Of a stretch of 14,074 bases of DNA, positions 7,991-14,074 are shown one piece after another. Below the pieces are notes generated by a model. The model searched no databases, had not been told where the DNA came from, and was given only the letters and a program-made list of their open reading frames with translations. The stretch is from Planctomycetota bacterium (lineage in GTDB: Bacteria > Planctomycetota > UBA1135 > UBA2386). The stretch's first letter is position 1. The number at the start of each line of letters is the position of its first letter. The DNA is taken from positions 1 to 14,074 of the forward strand of contig JAEUHU010000105.1 in the NCBI GenBank assembly GCA_016793305.1. The letters run 5' to 3'. Position numbers and translations under genes: made by a program.

Positions 7991-8120
7991 CGCCGCTCCG
8001 CGTTCGCCACGCCACGGTTGCGCTCGGTGCATCGGGCCAGGACCATGCCTCGCCCGTGAACGACGTCTCGCCCGAACTCGTGCGCCGAGCCACGAACCAC
8101 CCGTCATCGCAGGTGTCGGC

Positions 8121-9227
8121 ATGACGGGAAGGCCCACCTGGCTGCATGCCTTCGCGACCTTCGGGGCGGGTGGGGCGCAGATCCGCGCCGTGCAGTTGAT
8201 GGCGCACATCGGGCCGCGGGTGCGGCACCTGGTCGTCGCCATGGACGGCAACACCGACGCGAAGCAGCAGCTGCCGGCGGGGCTCGACGTCACCTATGCG
8301 CCCGCTCCGCCGAAGGGCTCGTTCCTGCGCACGGTGCAGGCGCAGCGGGCGTTCCTGCGCTCGGTGCGGCCGGACCTGGTGCTGACCTACAACTGGGGGG
8401 CGATCGAGAGTGCCGCCGCGGCGCGGTCGCTGGCGTTGCCGCTCGTGCACCATGAAGACGGCTTCGGACCGGAGGAAGTGGCGCGGCGGTTTCGGCGGCG
8501 GTCGTGGCTGCGCACGCTGGTGCTGCGTGGCGCCGAGGTGATCGTGCCGTCGATGGTGCTGCAGGGCATCGCCCGGCGCGAGTGGCGGCTCCGGGACGAC
8601 CGGGTGCACCTGCTGGTCAACGGCGTCGACCTGCAGCGCTTCCGCCCGGCGGGGCCGAGTGGACGGAACGCATTCGTGATCGGCACGGTCGGCGGGCTGC
8701 GCGGCGAGAAGGACCACGCCAACCTGCTGCAGGCCCTCGCCAGGCTGCCGTCCAGGGTCACCGCGTCGATCGTCGGCGGCGGTGCCTTGGCCGGGGCGCT
8801 GCAGCAGCAGTGCCAGGCCCTCGGCCTCGCCGAACGGGTCGTGTTCGTCGGATCGGTCGCCGACACCGCACCGCACTACCGCACCTTCGACCTGTTCGTA
8901 CTGTCGTCGCGCACCGAGCAGATGCCGATCTCGATGCTCGAAGCGATGGCGAGTGGCCTGCCGGTGGTGACGACCGACGTCGGCGACGTGCGCGCGATGC
9001 TCCCGGCTGCTTCGGCCGACTGCATCGTGCCGAAGGAGGATCCGGCCGCCCTGGCCGCCGCGATCCAGCGCCTGCTCGACGATCCGGCGCGCCGCGCCAA
9101 GCTCGGCAGCGACAACCGCGCCGTGGTCGAGCAGCGCTACCAGGCCGCTCCGTGCCTCGACCGCTACGTGCAGCTCTACGACCGCACGTCGGCACGATCG
9201 GCGAAGGCCCACCAAGATCGCCGTTGA
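8121..9227 (+). CDS. Glycosyltransferase, GT4-type (GT-B fold)
   Basis: 368 residues from ATG 8121, which has AGGTG five bases upstream; the frame upstream of it is open but has no credible coding content. The N-terminal acceptor half starts WLHAFATFGAGGAQIRAV, the glycine-rich loop typical of GT4 enzymes. The C-terminal donor half has VNGVDLQRFRP (166-176), GTVGGLRGEKDH (188-199; Arg193 and Lys197 are at the usual diphosphate-binding positions), VFVGSVADTAPHY and the E-x7-E motif Glu266-Glu274 in EQMPISMLEAMASGLPVV. No signal peptide or membrane helix, so it probably acts at the cytoplasmic face of the membrane, transferring a sugar from a nucleotide sugar to a lipid-linked or polysaccharide acceptor. 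Donor and acceptor cannot be read from the sequence. It stands alone rather than in a polysaccharide cluster. Convergent with the lipoprotein gene, with a GC hairpin directly after its stop. Confidence 0.88.
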   Translation: MTGRPTWLHAFATFGAGGAQIRAVQLMAHIGPRVRHLVVAMDGNTDAKQQLPAGLDVTYAPAPPKGSFLRTVQAQRAFLRSVRPDLVLTYNWGAIESAAAARSLALPLVHHEDGFGPEEVARRFRRRSWLRTLVLRGAEVIVPSMVLQGIARREWRLRDDRVHLLVNGVDLQRFRPAGPSGRNAFVIGTVGGLRGEKDHANLLQALARLPSRVTASIVGGGALAGALQQQCQALGLAERVVFVGSVADTAPHYRTFDLFVLSSRTEQMPISMLEAMASGLPVVTTDVGDVRAMLPAASADCIVPKEDPAALAAAIQRLLDDPARRAKLGSDNRAVVEQRYQAAPCLDRYVQLYDRTSARSAKAHQDRR

Positions 9228-9253
9228 GCCGCGGCCGCCTGGCGGCCGTCGGC
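9228..9253. terminator. GC-rich hairpin between convergent genes, candidate bidirectional terminator
   Basis: GGCCG (9233-9237) pairs with CGGCC (9243-9247) around a 5-base loop, and outer GCCG (9228-9231) pairs with CGGC (9250-9253) across a small mismatch. It starts at the first base after the glycosyltransferase stop, within the 64 bases separating it from the convergent lipoprotein gene. No T-run follows on either strand, so it is at best a non-canonical terminator. Confidence 0.4.
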
Positions 9254-9291
9254 TCCAACTTGGCGCTGGAGGGGCCCACCCCCGCCCCCGC

Positions 9292-11043
9292 TTAGTAGGT
9301 GTCGCGGTGCAGGTCCCACATGGTCTGATGCCAGCCCGACCAGCTGCGCGTCCAGTCGCCGACCGCCTCGGTGTCCATGTAGCGGTCCATGTAGTCGAAC
9401 AGCGCGTTGTTGTTCCACTCGTCGCGCAGGCCCATGGCGCGCGCCACCAGCACCTGGCCGGGCCACGCGTTCGCCGTGCAGCAGCGGCGGTAGCTGTCCC
9501 AGGTCCAGCTGACGTTGTCGTTGCTGATCCAGCCGGTATGGCTGTTGCCCCACTCGGCCATGCCGACGTGGCTGCTGTTGTAGCCGCCGTAGCCCCAGTT
9601 GTAGACGCCTGGCGACGTCTCCTGGACGTAGAACGTCTGGCTGTCCTCGCCGAACTGGCTGCGGTTGTTCGGATGGTTGTTGCCGAAGTAGCCCGACGGA
9701 TGGCTGAAGCCGATGTTGCGCATCGACGGGTCGCTGAGCAGTTGGCCGGCGAACAGGATCGGGAACTTGCGACCGCTGCCCTGGCCACCGACACCTTCCC
9801 ACGTGCCGCCGTTCAGCACGTTGCCGTAGAAGTCGATGCCGATCTGCACGAGGCGCACCACCAGGTCGCGCTTCTGCGCGTTGGTGTAGGTGTTCAGGCT
9901 CGCCATCATGAAGCCGTCGCCCAGCAGCGCCGTGAAGTCACGCCCGTAGTCGGGCATGTTCTGGATCGGGTGCATGAACCGGCTGGTCCAGCTCGAGCAG
10001 TGGTCGAGCCACACTCGTTGGAAGCGCGGTGCTAGCTCTGCCATGGTCGGCGCGTTGTTGCTCGGCGACATGCTGGCCAGCTTGCTGAAGTCGAGCTGGC
10101 TCTCACGGAAGCGCACCGTCTTGTCGGTGCCGGCATAGGCCGGGCGGAACGCGTCGGCCGCAGGTGCGGTCGGCAGCACGGTCAGCACCGCCACCGTGGA
10201 GAGCTGCGACAGCGAGCCCTCCGGCGAAGGGCTGGCGCCCATGTAGCTGATCGCCGAGATCAAGCTGTTGCCACCGGTCAGCACCAGCGGCGAGCTGCCC
10301 GAGACGCCGATCGCGACGTTCAGGTTGGCCTGATACCGGTTGTTCTCGTACGGGTTGTAGAGTCGGCTGTCGTAGCCATGCTCGCCGTTCTCGAGCGTGG
10401 TCGGGTTCACCATCGAACCGTTGATCTGGCGACCACCGACGTTCTGCGTCGGCGGCGAGATCGAGGTGATGCTGACCGGGCCCACGACCCACCAGTCGCC
10501 GTTGCAGAACTGGCCAGCCATCACCGGCTGCGCGAACTGCCACGTGACACCCCACTGCGAGATCGAGCTCTGCAGCGTGCCGGTGCCACCACCGCCACCG
10601 CCACCACCGCCGCCACCGCCCGTCTGGACGAGCACACCGTTGCTGGACGCGACCGTGCTGACGTTGCCGCTGCCGTCGTAGGCGCGGACCGAGACGTAGT
10701 AGGTGGCGCCATTGGCCAGCACGACGCCCGTGTTGGTGGCCTGGGTGGCGGTGCCGACCGAGGTCCAGTTCTGCAGCTGCGTGCCGCCCGGTGCCGTGCC
10801 GATCGCCCATTGGTACTCGGCGATCGTGCCGGAGTCGTCCGTGAAACCGACCCAGTTGGCTTGGATGGTCGTCGACGACCCTTGGGTCGCGACGTCGTTG
10901 CCGAGGCCGTCACGAACCTGGCCGGCTTGCGGCGGGATCGTGTCGGTGAGTGCCCGCGAGTCGGTGCCGCCGCCGCTGCCGCACGCAGCCAAGGTGATGC
11001 CCAGGAGGAGCAGCCCGGAAGAATGATGACGTCTCTGTTGCAT
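9292..11043 (-). CDS. Putative outer-membrane lipoprotein with Fn3-like domain, poly-Gly linker and unclassified C-terminal domain
   Basis: 583 residues; ATG at 11043 is preceded by GAGG with a 6-base spacer (CCTC at 11050-11053 on the plus strand). The signal peptide ends in the lipobox LAAC with Cys21, followed by Gly, so lipidation and outer-membrane sorting are likely. Residues about 33-140 look like a fibronectin type III or similar beta-sandwich (TIPPQAGQV, YQWAIGTAPGGT, ATYYVSVRAYDGSGNVS). Residues 142-153 are twelve consecutive glycines, a flexible linker. The large remainder (158-583) is rich in Trp, Asn and Tyr: QFCNGDWWVVGPVSI near its start, RFMHPIQNMPDYGRDF in the middle, and SYRRCCTANAWPGQVLVARA with WNNNALFDYMDRYM near the end. 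That composition, with long helices towards the C-terminus, is reminiscent of alpha/alpha-barrel carbohydrate-active enzymes, but I cannot name a family or catalytic residues. Polysaccharide binding or cleavage at the cell surface is a guess. Divergent from fhs. Confidence 0.8.
   Translation of the reverse strand: MQQRRHHSSGLLLLGITLAACGSGGGTDSRALTDTIPPQAGQVRDGLGNDVATQGSSTTIQANWVGFTDDSGTIAEYQWAIGTAPGGTQLQNWTSVGTATQATNTGVVLANGATYYVSVRAYDGSGNVSTVASSNGVLVQTGGGGGGGGGGGGTGTLQSSISQWGVTWQFAQPVMAGQFCNGDWWVVGPVSITSISPPTQNVGGRQINGSMVNPTTLENGEHGYDSRLYNPYENNRYQANLNVAIGVSGSSPLVLTGGNSLISAISYMGASPSPEGSLSQLSTVAVLTVLPTAPAADAFRPAYAGTDKTVRFRESQLDFSKLASMSPSNNAPTMAELAPRFQRVWLDHCSSWTSRFMHPIQNMPDYGRDFTALLGDGFMMASLNTYTNAQKRDLVVRLVQIGIDFYGNVLNGGTWEGVGGQGSGRKFPILFAGQLLSDPSMRNIGFSHPSGYFGNNHPNNRSQFGEDSQTFYVQETSPGVYNWGYGGYNSSHVGMAEWGNSHTGWISNDNVSWTWDSYRRCCTANAWPGQVLVARAMGLRDEWNNNALFDYMDRYMDTEAVGDWTRSWSGWHQTMWDLHRDTY
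10585..10620 (-). repeat. GGN codon tract encoding 12 glycines
   Basis: Thirty-six bases made only of glycine codons (GGC and GGT mixed, read on the minus strand), lying between the Fn3-like and C-terminal domains of the lipoprotein. Loss or gain of triplets would change linker length without shifting the frame. The mixture of GGC and GGT interrupts a pure triplet repeat and should lower slippage. Confidence 0.85.
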
Positions 11044-11206
11044 TGTGGTCCTCGGGGGCGCCTATCGGCCGCGGCGGGACTCCGTCTGCGGTCGCGGCTC
11101 CAGATCGGGACGGTGTCTCGGTCCCGTTCCGGCACCGGGCTCGCGAGCGCCCCGTGCGGTGGCCGGTTCGTCCCCGGCGGCAAGGGCGAGCATCATGGCC
11201 GGTGAT

Positions 11207-11214
11207 GGGGGGGG
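11207..11214 (+). promoter_or_regulatory. G-run serving as probable ribosome binding site of fhs
   Basis: Eight consecutive G residues end five bases before the ATG at 11220. Purine-rich and correctly spaced, it favours ATG 11220 over the ATG at 11235, which is preceded by pyrimidine-rich sequence. The ATG at 11205 also has only a weak upstream signal. The choice remains tentative. Confidence 0.45.
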
Positions 11215-11219
11215 TCGCT

Positions 11220-12932
11220 ATGGTCCTGCCCCCGATGTCGCTCAACGATCTCGCAATCGCTCGTTCCATCCCGCTGCGTCCCTTGTCCGAGGTCGCTCGC
11301 GTCATGGGGCTCGGCCCCGACGACCTGGAGCCGTATGGCCACGCCAAGGCCAAGGTGAAGCTCGACTTGCTGAAGCAGCCGTCGAGCCGTGCCCCGGCCA
11401 AGTACGTGGTGGTGACGGCCATCACGCCGACCCCGCTCGGCGAGGGCAAGACGGTGCACACGGTCGGCATCTCGCAGGCGCTGAACCGGATCGGCAAGCG
11501 CGCCTGCTGCGTGATCCGCCAACCCTCGATGGGACCGGTGTTCGGGATCAAGGGCGGGGCCGCCGGCGGTGGCTACTCGCAGGTCGTGCCGCCCGAGGAG
11601 CTCAACCTGCACCTGACCGGCGACTTCCACGCCGTCACGGCCGCGCACAACCTCTGCGCCGCATTCCTCGACGCGCATCTGTTCCACGGCAACGAACTCG
11701 GCCTCGACCCCGAGCAGATCACCTGGCGGCGGGTGCTCGACATGAACGACCGCGCGCTGCGCGAGATCGAGGTGGCCCACGGCGGCAGCAAGAACGGCAC
11801 GCCGCGGCCGACCGGCTTCGACATCACGTCGGCCAGCGAGATCATGGCGATCCTCGGCCTCAGCAAGGACATCCACGATCTGCGCAAGCGCCTCGGCGCG
11901 ATGGTGGTGGGCTACAGCAAGGACGGCCGGCCGGTGAGCGCCGAGGACCTGAAGGCGGCAGGCGCGATGACCGCGATCCTCAAGGACGCCCTGAAGCCGA
12001 CGCTGATGCAGACGCTGGAAGGCACGCCGGCGCTCGTGCACACCGGCCCGTTCGCCAACATCGCGCACGGCAACAGTTCGATCGTCGCCGACTACGTCGC
12101 GATGCGCAGCCTCGACTTCGTCGTCACCGAGGCCGGCTTCGGCGCCGACATGGGGGCCGAGAAGTTCTTCGACATCAAGTGCCGCGCATCGGGGCTGAAG
12201 CCCGACGCCGCCCTGCTGGTCGCCACCGTGCGCGCGCTGAAGATGCACAGCGGCCGCTTCACCATCGTCGCCGGCAAGCCGCTGCCGGACGGGCTGAAGC
12301 AGGAGGACCTCGATGCGCTCGCGGCCGGCATCGGCAACCTGCAGAAGCAGATCGAGAACGTGCGGCTGTTCGGCGTGCCGGTGGTGGTCGCGGTGAACCG
12401 CTTCCCGGGCGACACCGACGCCGAGATCGAGTTCGTGCGCAACGCCGCGGTCGAGGCAGGCGCGCTCGAGGCGCACGTGTCGACGCTGTTCGCCGACGGC
12501 GGCAAGGGCGGCGAGGCCCTGGCGCACGCGCTGGTGAAGGCCGCCGACCAGCCGAACTCGTTCCGGCTGCTCTATCCGGACGACGCGAGCCTGAAGCAGA
12601 AGATCGAGACGCTGGCGACCCGGATCTACGGTGCCGACGGGGTCGACTACGAGCCGCTCGCCGAAGCTCAGCTCGCGAAGTTCGAGGCGAACGGCTACGG
12701 CCGCTTCCCGATCTGCATGGCGAAGACCCAGTACTCGCTGAGCCACGACCCGAACCTGAAGGGCCGGCCGACCGGCTTCCGCTTCAAGGTGCGCGACGCG
12801 CGCGTCTCGGTCGGTGCTGGCTTCGTGTATCCGCTGGCCGGCGAGATCATGACCATGCCGGGGCTCGGCAAGGTGCCGGGCGGGGCCCGCATGGACATCG
12901 ACGCCGACGGCAACGTCGTCGGCATGCTGTAG
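11220..12932 (+). CDS. fhs: Formate-tetrahydrofolate ligase (10-formyltetrahydrofolate synthetase)
   Basis: 570 residues from ATG 11220; starting at ATG 11235 would give 565. Family members are about 555-560 residues, so either is plausible. The enzyme joins formate to tetrahydrofolate using ATP, giving 10-formyl-THF for purine synthesis, initiator-tRNA formylation and, in some bacteria, formate assimilation; it is cytoplasmic. Motifs are clear: the nucleotide-binding loop TPTPLGEGKT (residues about 69-78), the signature FGIKGGAAGGGY (108-119), then LNLHLTGDFHAVTAAHN, and the second signature VATVRALKMHSG (334-345). In that last motif a Ser replaces the first of the two usual glycines. The reading frame is intact to TAG at 12930. 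No other folate or acetyl-CoA pathway gene is adjacent. It is transcribed away from the lipoprotein gene, and the 176 bases between them show no recognisable THF or ZTP riboswitch core. Confidence 0.96.
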   Translation: MVLPPMSLNDLAIARSIPLRPLSEVARVMGLGPDDLEPYGHAKAKVKLDLLKQPSSRAPAKYVVVTAITPTPLGEGKTVHTVGISQALNRIGKRACCVIRQPSMGPVFGIKGGAAGGGYSQVVPPEELNLHLTGDFHAVTAAHNLCAAFLDAHLFHGNELGLDPEQITWRRVLDMNDRALREIEVAHGGSKNGTPRPTGFDITSASEIMAILGLSKDIHDLRKRLGAMVVGYSKDGRPVSAEDLKAAGAMTAILKDALKPTLMQTLEGTPALVHTGPFANIAHGNSSIVADYVAMRSLDFVVTEAGFGADMGAEKFFDIKCRASGLKPDAALLVATVRALKMHSGRFTIVAGKPLPDGLKQEDLDALAAGIGNLQKQIENVRLFGVPVVVAVNRFPGDTDAEIEFVRNAAVEAGALEAHVSTLFADGGKGGEALAHALVKAADQPNSFRLLYPDDASLKQKIETLATRIYGADGVDYEPLAEAQLAKFEANGYGRFPICMAKTQYSLSHDPNLKGRPTGFRFKVRDARVSVGAGFVYPLAGEIMTMPGLGKVPGGARMDIDADGNVVGML

Positions 12933-12952
12933 CCGGCAGGCCACGCGCCGGC
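12932..12952 (+). terminator. Short hairpin directly after fhs, weak terminator candidate
   Basis: GCCGGC at 12932-12937 pairs with GCCGGC at 12947-12952 around a 9-base loop, starting in the fhs stop codon. An alternative pairing, GCACCG (12951-12956) with CGGTGC just before 12983, overlaps it. No T-run follows. In such GC-rich DNA six-base stems are common, so support is modest. Confidence 0.3.
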
Positions 12953-13017
12953 ACCGCCCAGTGCGACGGCGGCTACCGGTGCTGCATCAGGCCCAGGCTC
13001 GGCAGGGTCGATCCTGC

Positions 13018-13023
13018 GAAGGA
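13018..13023 (+). promoter_or_regulatory. Shine-Dalgarno sequence that decides the histidine kinase start
   Basis: GAAGGA followed by a 5-base spacer leads to ATG 13029. An in-frame ATG at 13023 overlaps this motif and has no usable site of its own, so 13029 is preferred. This is one of the best Shine-Dalgarno matches in the window. Confidence 0.65.
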
Positions 13024-13028
13024 TGTCC

Positions 13029-14074
13029 ATGCCCCTCGCCAGGGATTCGACCCGGCGCGGCACCTCCGCACCGTGGTTCGTGGCGGTGGTCGCCACGCTG
13101 CTGCTCGCCGTGAGTGCCTTCGTCGGCACGCGCGTCGGCATCGGCCGGCTGCTGGCGTGCGGCGAGTCGCAGCTGCACATCGCCCAGCTGTGTGGCGACA
13201 TCGCCCGGCTCGACGAAGTGCTGACGATGTCGGCCAACATGGCGACCACGACCGGCGAGGCTCGTTGGCAGGAACGCTACGACGCCCACGTCGACGACCT
13301 CGACGCGGCGATCGCCGCGCTGCGCGAGGTCTCGCCGCGCCTGTTCGACCAGGAACTCGGCTCGGACACCGACGCCGCCAACCGGCGGCTCGTCGCGATG
13401 GAGGCCAGTGCGTTCGCGCTGGTGAAGGAAGGCCAGCTCGCTGCCGCACGGGCGCTGCTCGACGGGGAGGCCTATGCGGCCGACAAGGCGATCTACGCAG
13501 CCGGCAACGCCCGGGCCCAGAAGGCCCTCAACGATTCGGTGGCCGCGGAACGGGCGGCCGCGCGGTGGGTGTCGATGGCGAGCATGCTGGCCACTGGCCT
13601 GCTGACCGTGGTGGCCGCCGCGGCGTGGTGGACCCTCGCCAACCGCCACCGGGCGGCGCGGGCGGACGAAGCGCTGGCGCTCGCCACGGCGCAGGCGGCG
13701 GTCGCCGAACAGGCGAGCCGGCAGAAGAGCCGGTTCGTCGCCGGCATCAGCCACGAGCTGCGCACGCCGTTGACGGCGATCCTCGGCTACGCCGAACTGC
13801 TGGGCGACGAGACCTATCCCGCTGCGCAGCGGGCGCTGGCCCAGGCGACGATCCTGCGCAACGGTCGGCACCTGCTCGAGGTGGTCAACGACCTGCTCGA
13901 CCTCGCCAAGGTCGAGGCGGGCCAGCTGCAGGTGGCGCTGGCGCCGACCGACCCGGTCGTGGTCGTCGAGGACGTCGCGTCGCTGATGCGGGTCCGGGCG
14001 CGGGCCAAGGGCCTGCAGCTCGACGTCGCGTTCGCGACCAGCGTGCCCCGGTCGATCCCGACGGAGGCGCTGCG
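13029..14074 (+). CDS. Membrane sensor histidine kinase, 3' end outside window
   Basis: The frame is open to the end of the window (348 full codons seen). Residues about 15-38 (WFVAVVATLLLAVSAFVG) and 180-203 (WVSMASMLATGLLTVVAAAAWW region) are membrane helices flanking a periplasmic sensor of about 140 residues. That sensor is all-helical, with DEVLTMSANMATTTGEARW and a DTDAANRRLVAMEASAFALV segment, consistent with a four-helix-bundle sensor. After the second helix comes a coiled segment without an obvious full HAMP domain, then HisKA with the H-box FVAGISHELRTPL; His242 is the expected autophosphorylation site. The dimerisation helix continues through HLLEVVNDLLDLAKVEAGQL, typical of hybrid-type kinases. 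The ATPase domain is only beginning at the window edge, and any receiver domain lies beyond. Ligand and partner regulator are unknown. It follows fhs in the same direction after 96 bases that contain hairpins, so separate transcription is likely. Confidence 0.9.
   Translation, partial: MPLARDSTRRGTSAPWFVAVVATLLLAVSAFVGTRVGIGRLLACGESQLHIAQLCGDIARLDEVLTMSANMATTTGEARWQERYDAHVDDLDAAIAALREVSPRLFDQELGSDTDAANRRLVAMEASAFALVKEGQLAAARALLDGEAYAADKAIYAAGNARAQKALNDSVAAERAAARWVSMASMLATGLLTVVAAAAWWTLANRHRAARADEALALATAQAAVAEQASRQKSRFVAGISHELRTPLTAILGYAELLGDETYPAAQRALAQATILRNGRHLLEVVNDLLDLAKVEAGQLQVALAPTDPVVVVEDVASLMRVRARAKGLQLDVAFATSVPRSIPTEAL

Noticed and set aside
5072..8059. Long open plus-strand frame opposite the S9 peptidase and the 305-residue protein
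   Set aside because: Translation is low in recognisable structure and its codon pattern mirrors the true minus-strand genes.
6348..9794. Very long open minus-strand frame crossing the peptidase and glycosyltransferase genes
   Set aside because: It is Arg/Ala/Gly-rich without domain signals and overlaps genes with complete catalytic motifs; such frames are expected opposite or out of phase with high-GC genes.
11044..11219. Riboswitch upstream of fhs (ZTP or THF type)
   Set aside because: fhs genes often carry these, but I could not find the conserved cores of either class; only a small CGGGAC/GTCCCG hairpin is present.
1..14074. Defence system, secretion cluster, CRISPR array, insertion sequence or integron
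   Set aside because: No transposase, integrase, nuclease, regularly spaced repeats or terminal inverted repeats were seen; gene content is a mixture of metabolism, signalling and exported proteins.

Overview
The window is a very GC-rich bacterial chromosome segment with strong G/C preference at third codon positions in every gene I accept. I see no mobile element, phage gene, tRNA, rRNA or CRISPR array. The mix points to a high-GC Planctomycetota lineage: a tetratricopeptide-repeat tail of the type fused to serine/threonine kinases, a secreted right-handed beta-helix protein with a short C-terminal sandwich-like domain, and a large secreted lipoprotein with a poly-glycine linker. That assignment is an inference from protein style, not from a marker gene.

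Layout, left to right. (1) 2-1258 (+): C-terminal TPR part of a protein that begins outside the window, probably a Ser/Thr kinase. (2) 1291-1344: a strong GC-rich stem-loop whose 3' arm contains the likely ribosome binding site of the next gene. (3) 1349-2587 (+): secreted beta-helix protein. (4) A minus-strand cluster read in the order S9 (DPP-IV-like) peptidase at 7990-5618, an unrecognised 305-residue protein at 5592-4675, then an atypical pyruvate kinase family protein at 4535-2649. The first two are 25 bases apart and likely co-transcribed. The third follows a 139-base gap holding a perfect 14-base palindrome. (5) 8121-9227 (+): GT4-type glycosyltransferase, divergent from the peptidase. 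(6) 11043-9292 (-): lipoprotein with a fibronectin-III-like domain, a 12-glycine linker and a Trp/Asn-rich domain of unknown function. (7) 11220-12932 (+): formate-tetrahydrofolate ligase (fhs), divergent from the lipoprotein. (8) 13029-end (+): membrane sensor histidine kinase, cut off by the window end after its HisKA domain.

The genes do not form one obvious pathway. Core one-carbon and carbon metabolism (fhs, pyruvate kinase homologue) sits among exported proteins, a glycosyltransferase and signalling proteins, with frequent strand changes. I do not see a clear new multi-gene system. The items most worth a second look are the stem-loop that appears to bury a Shine-Dalgarno sequence, the divergent pyruvate kinase homologue, the unrecognised 305-residue protein beside it, and the unclassified lipoprotein domain.
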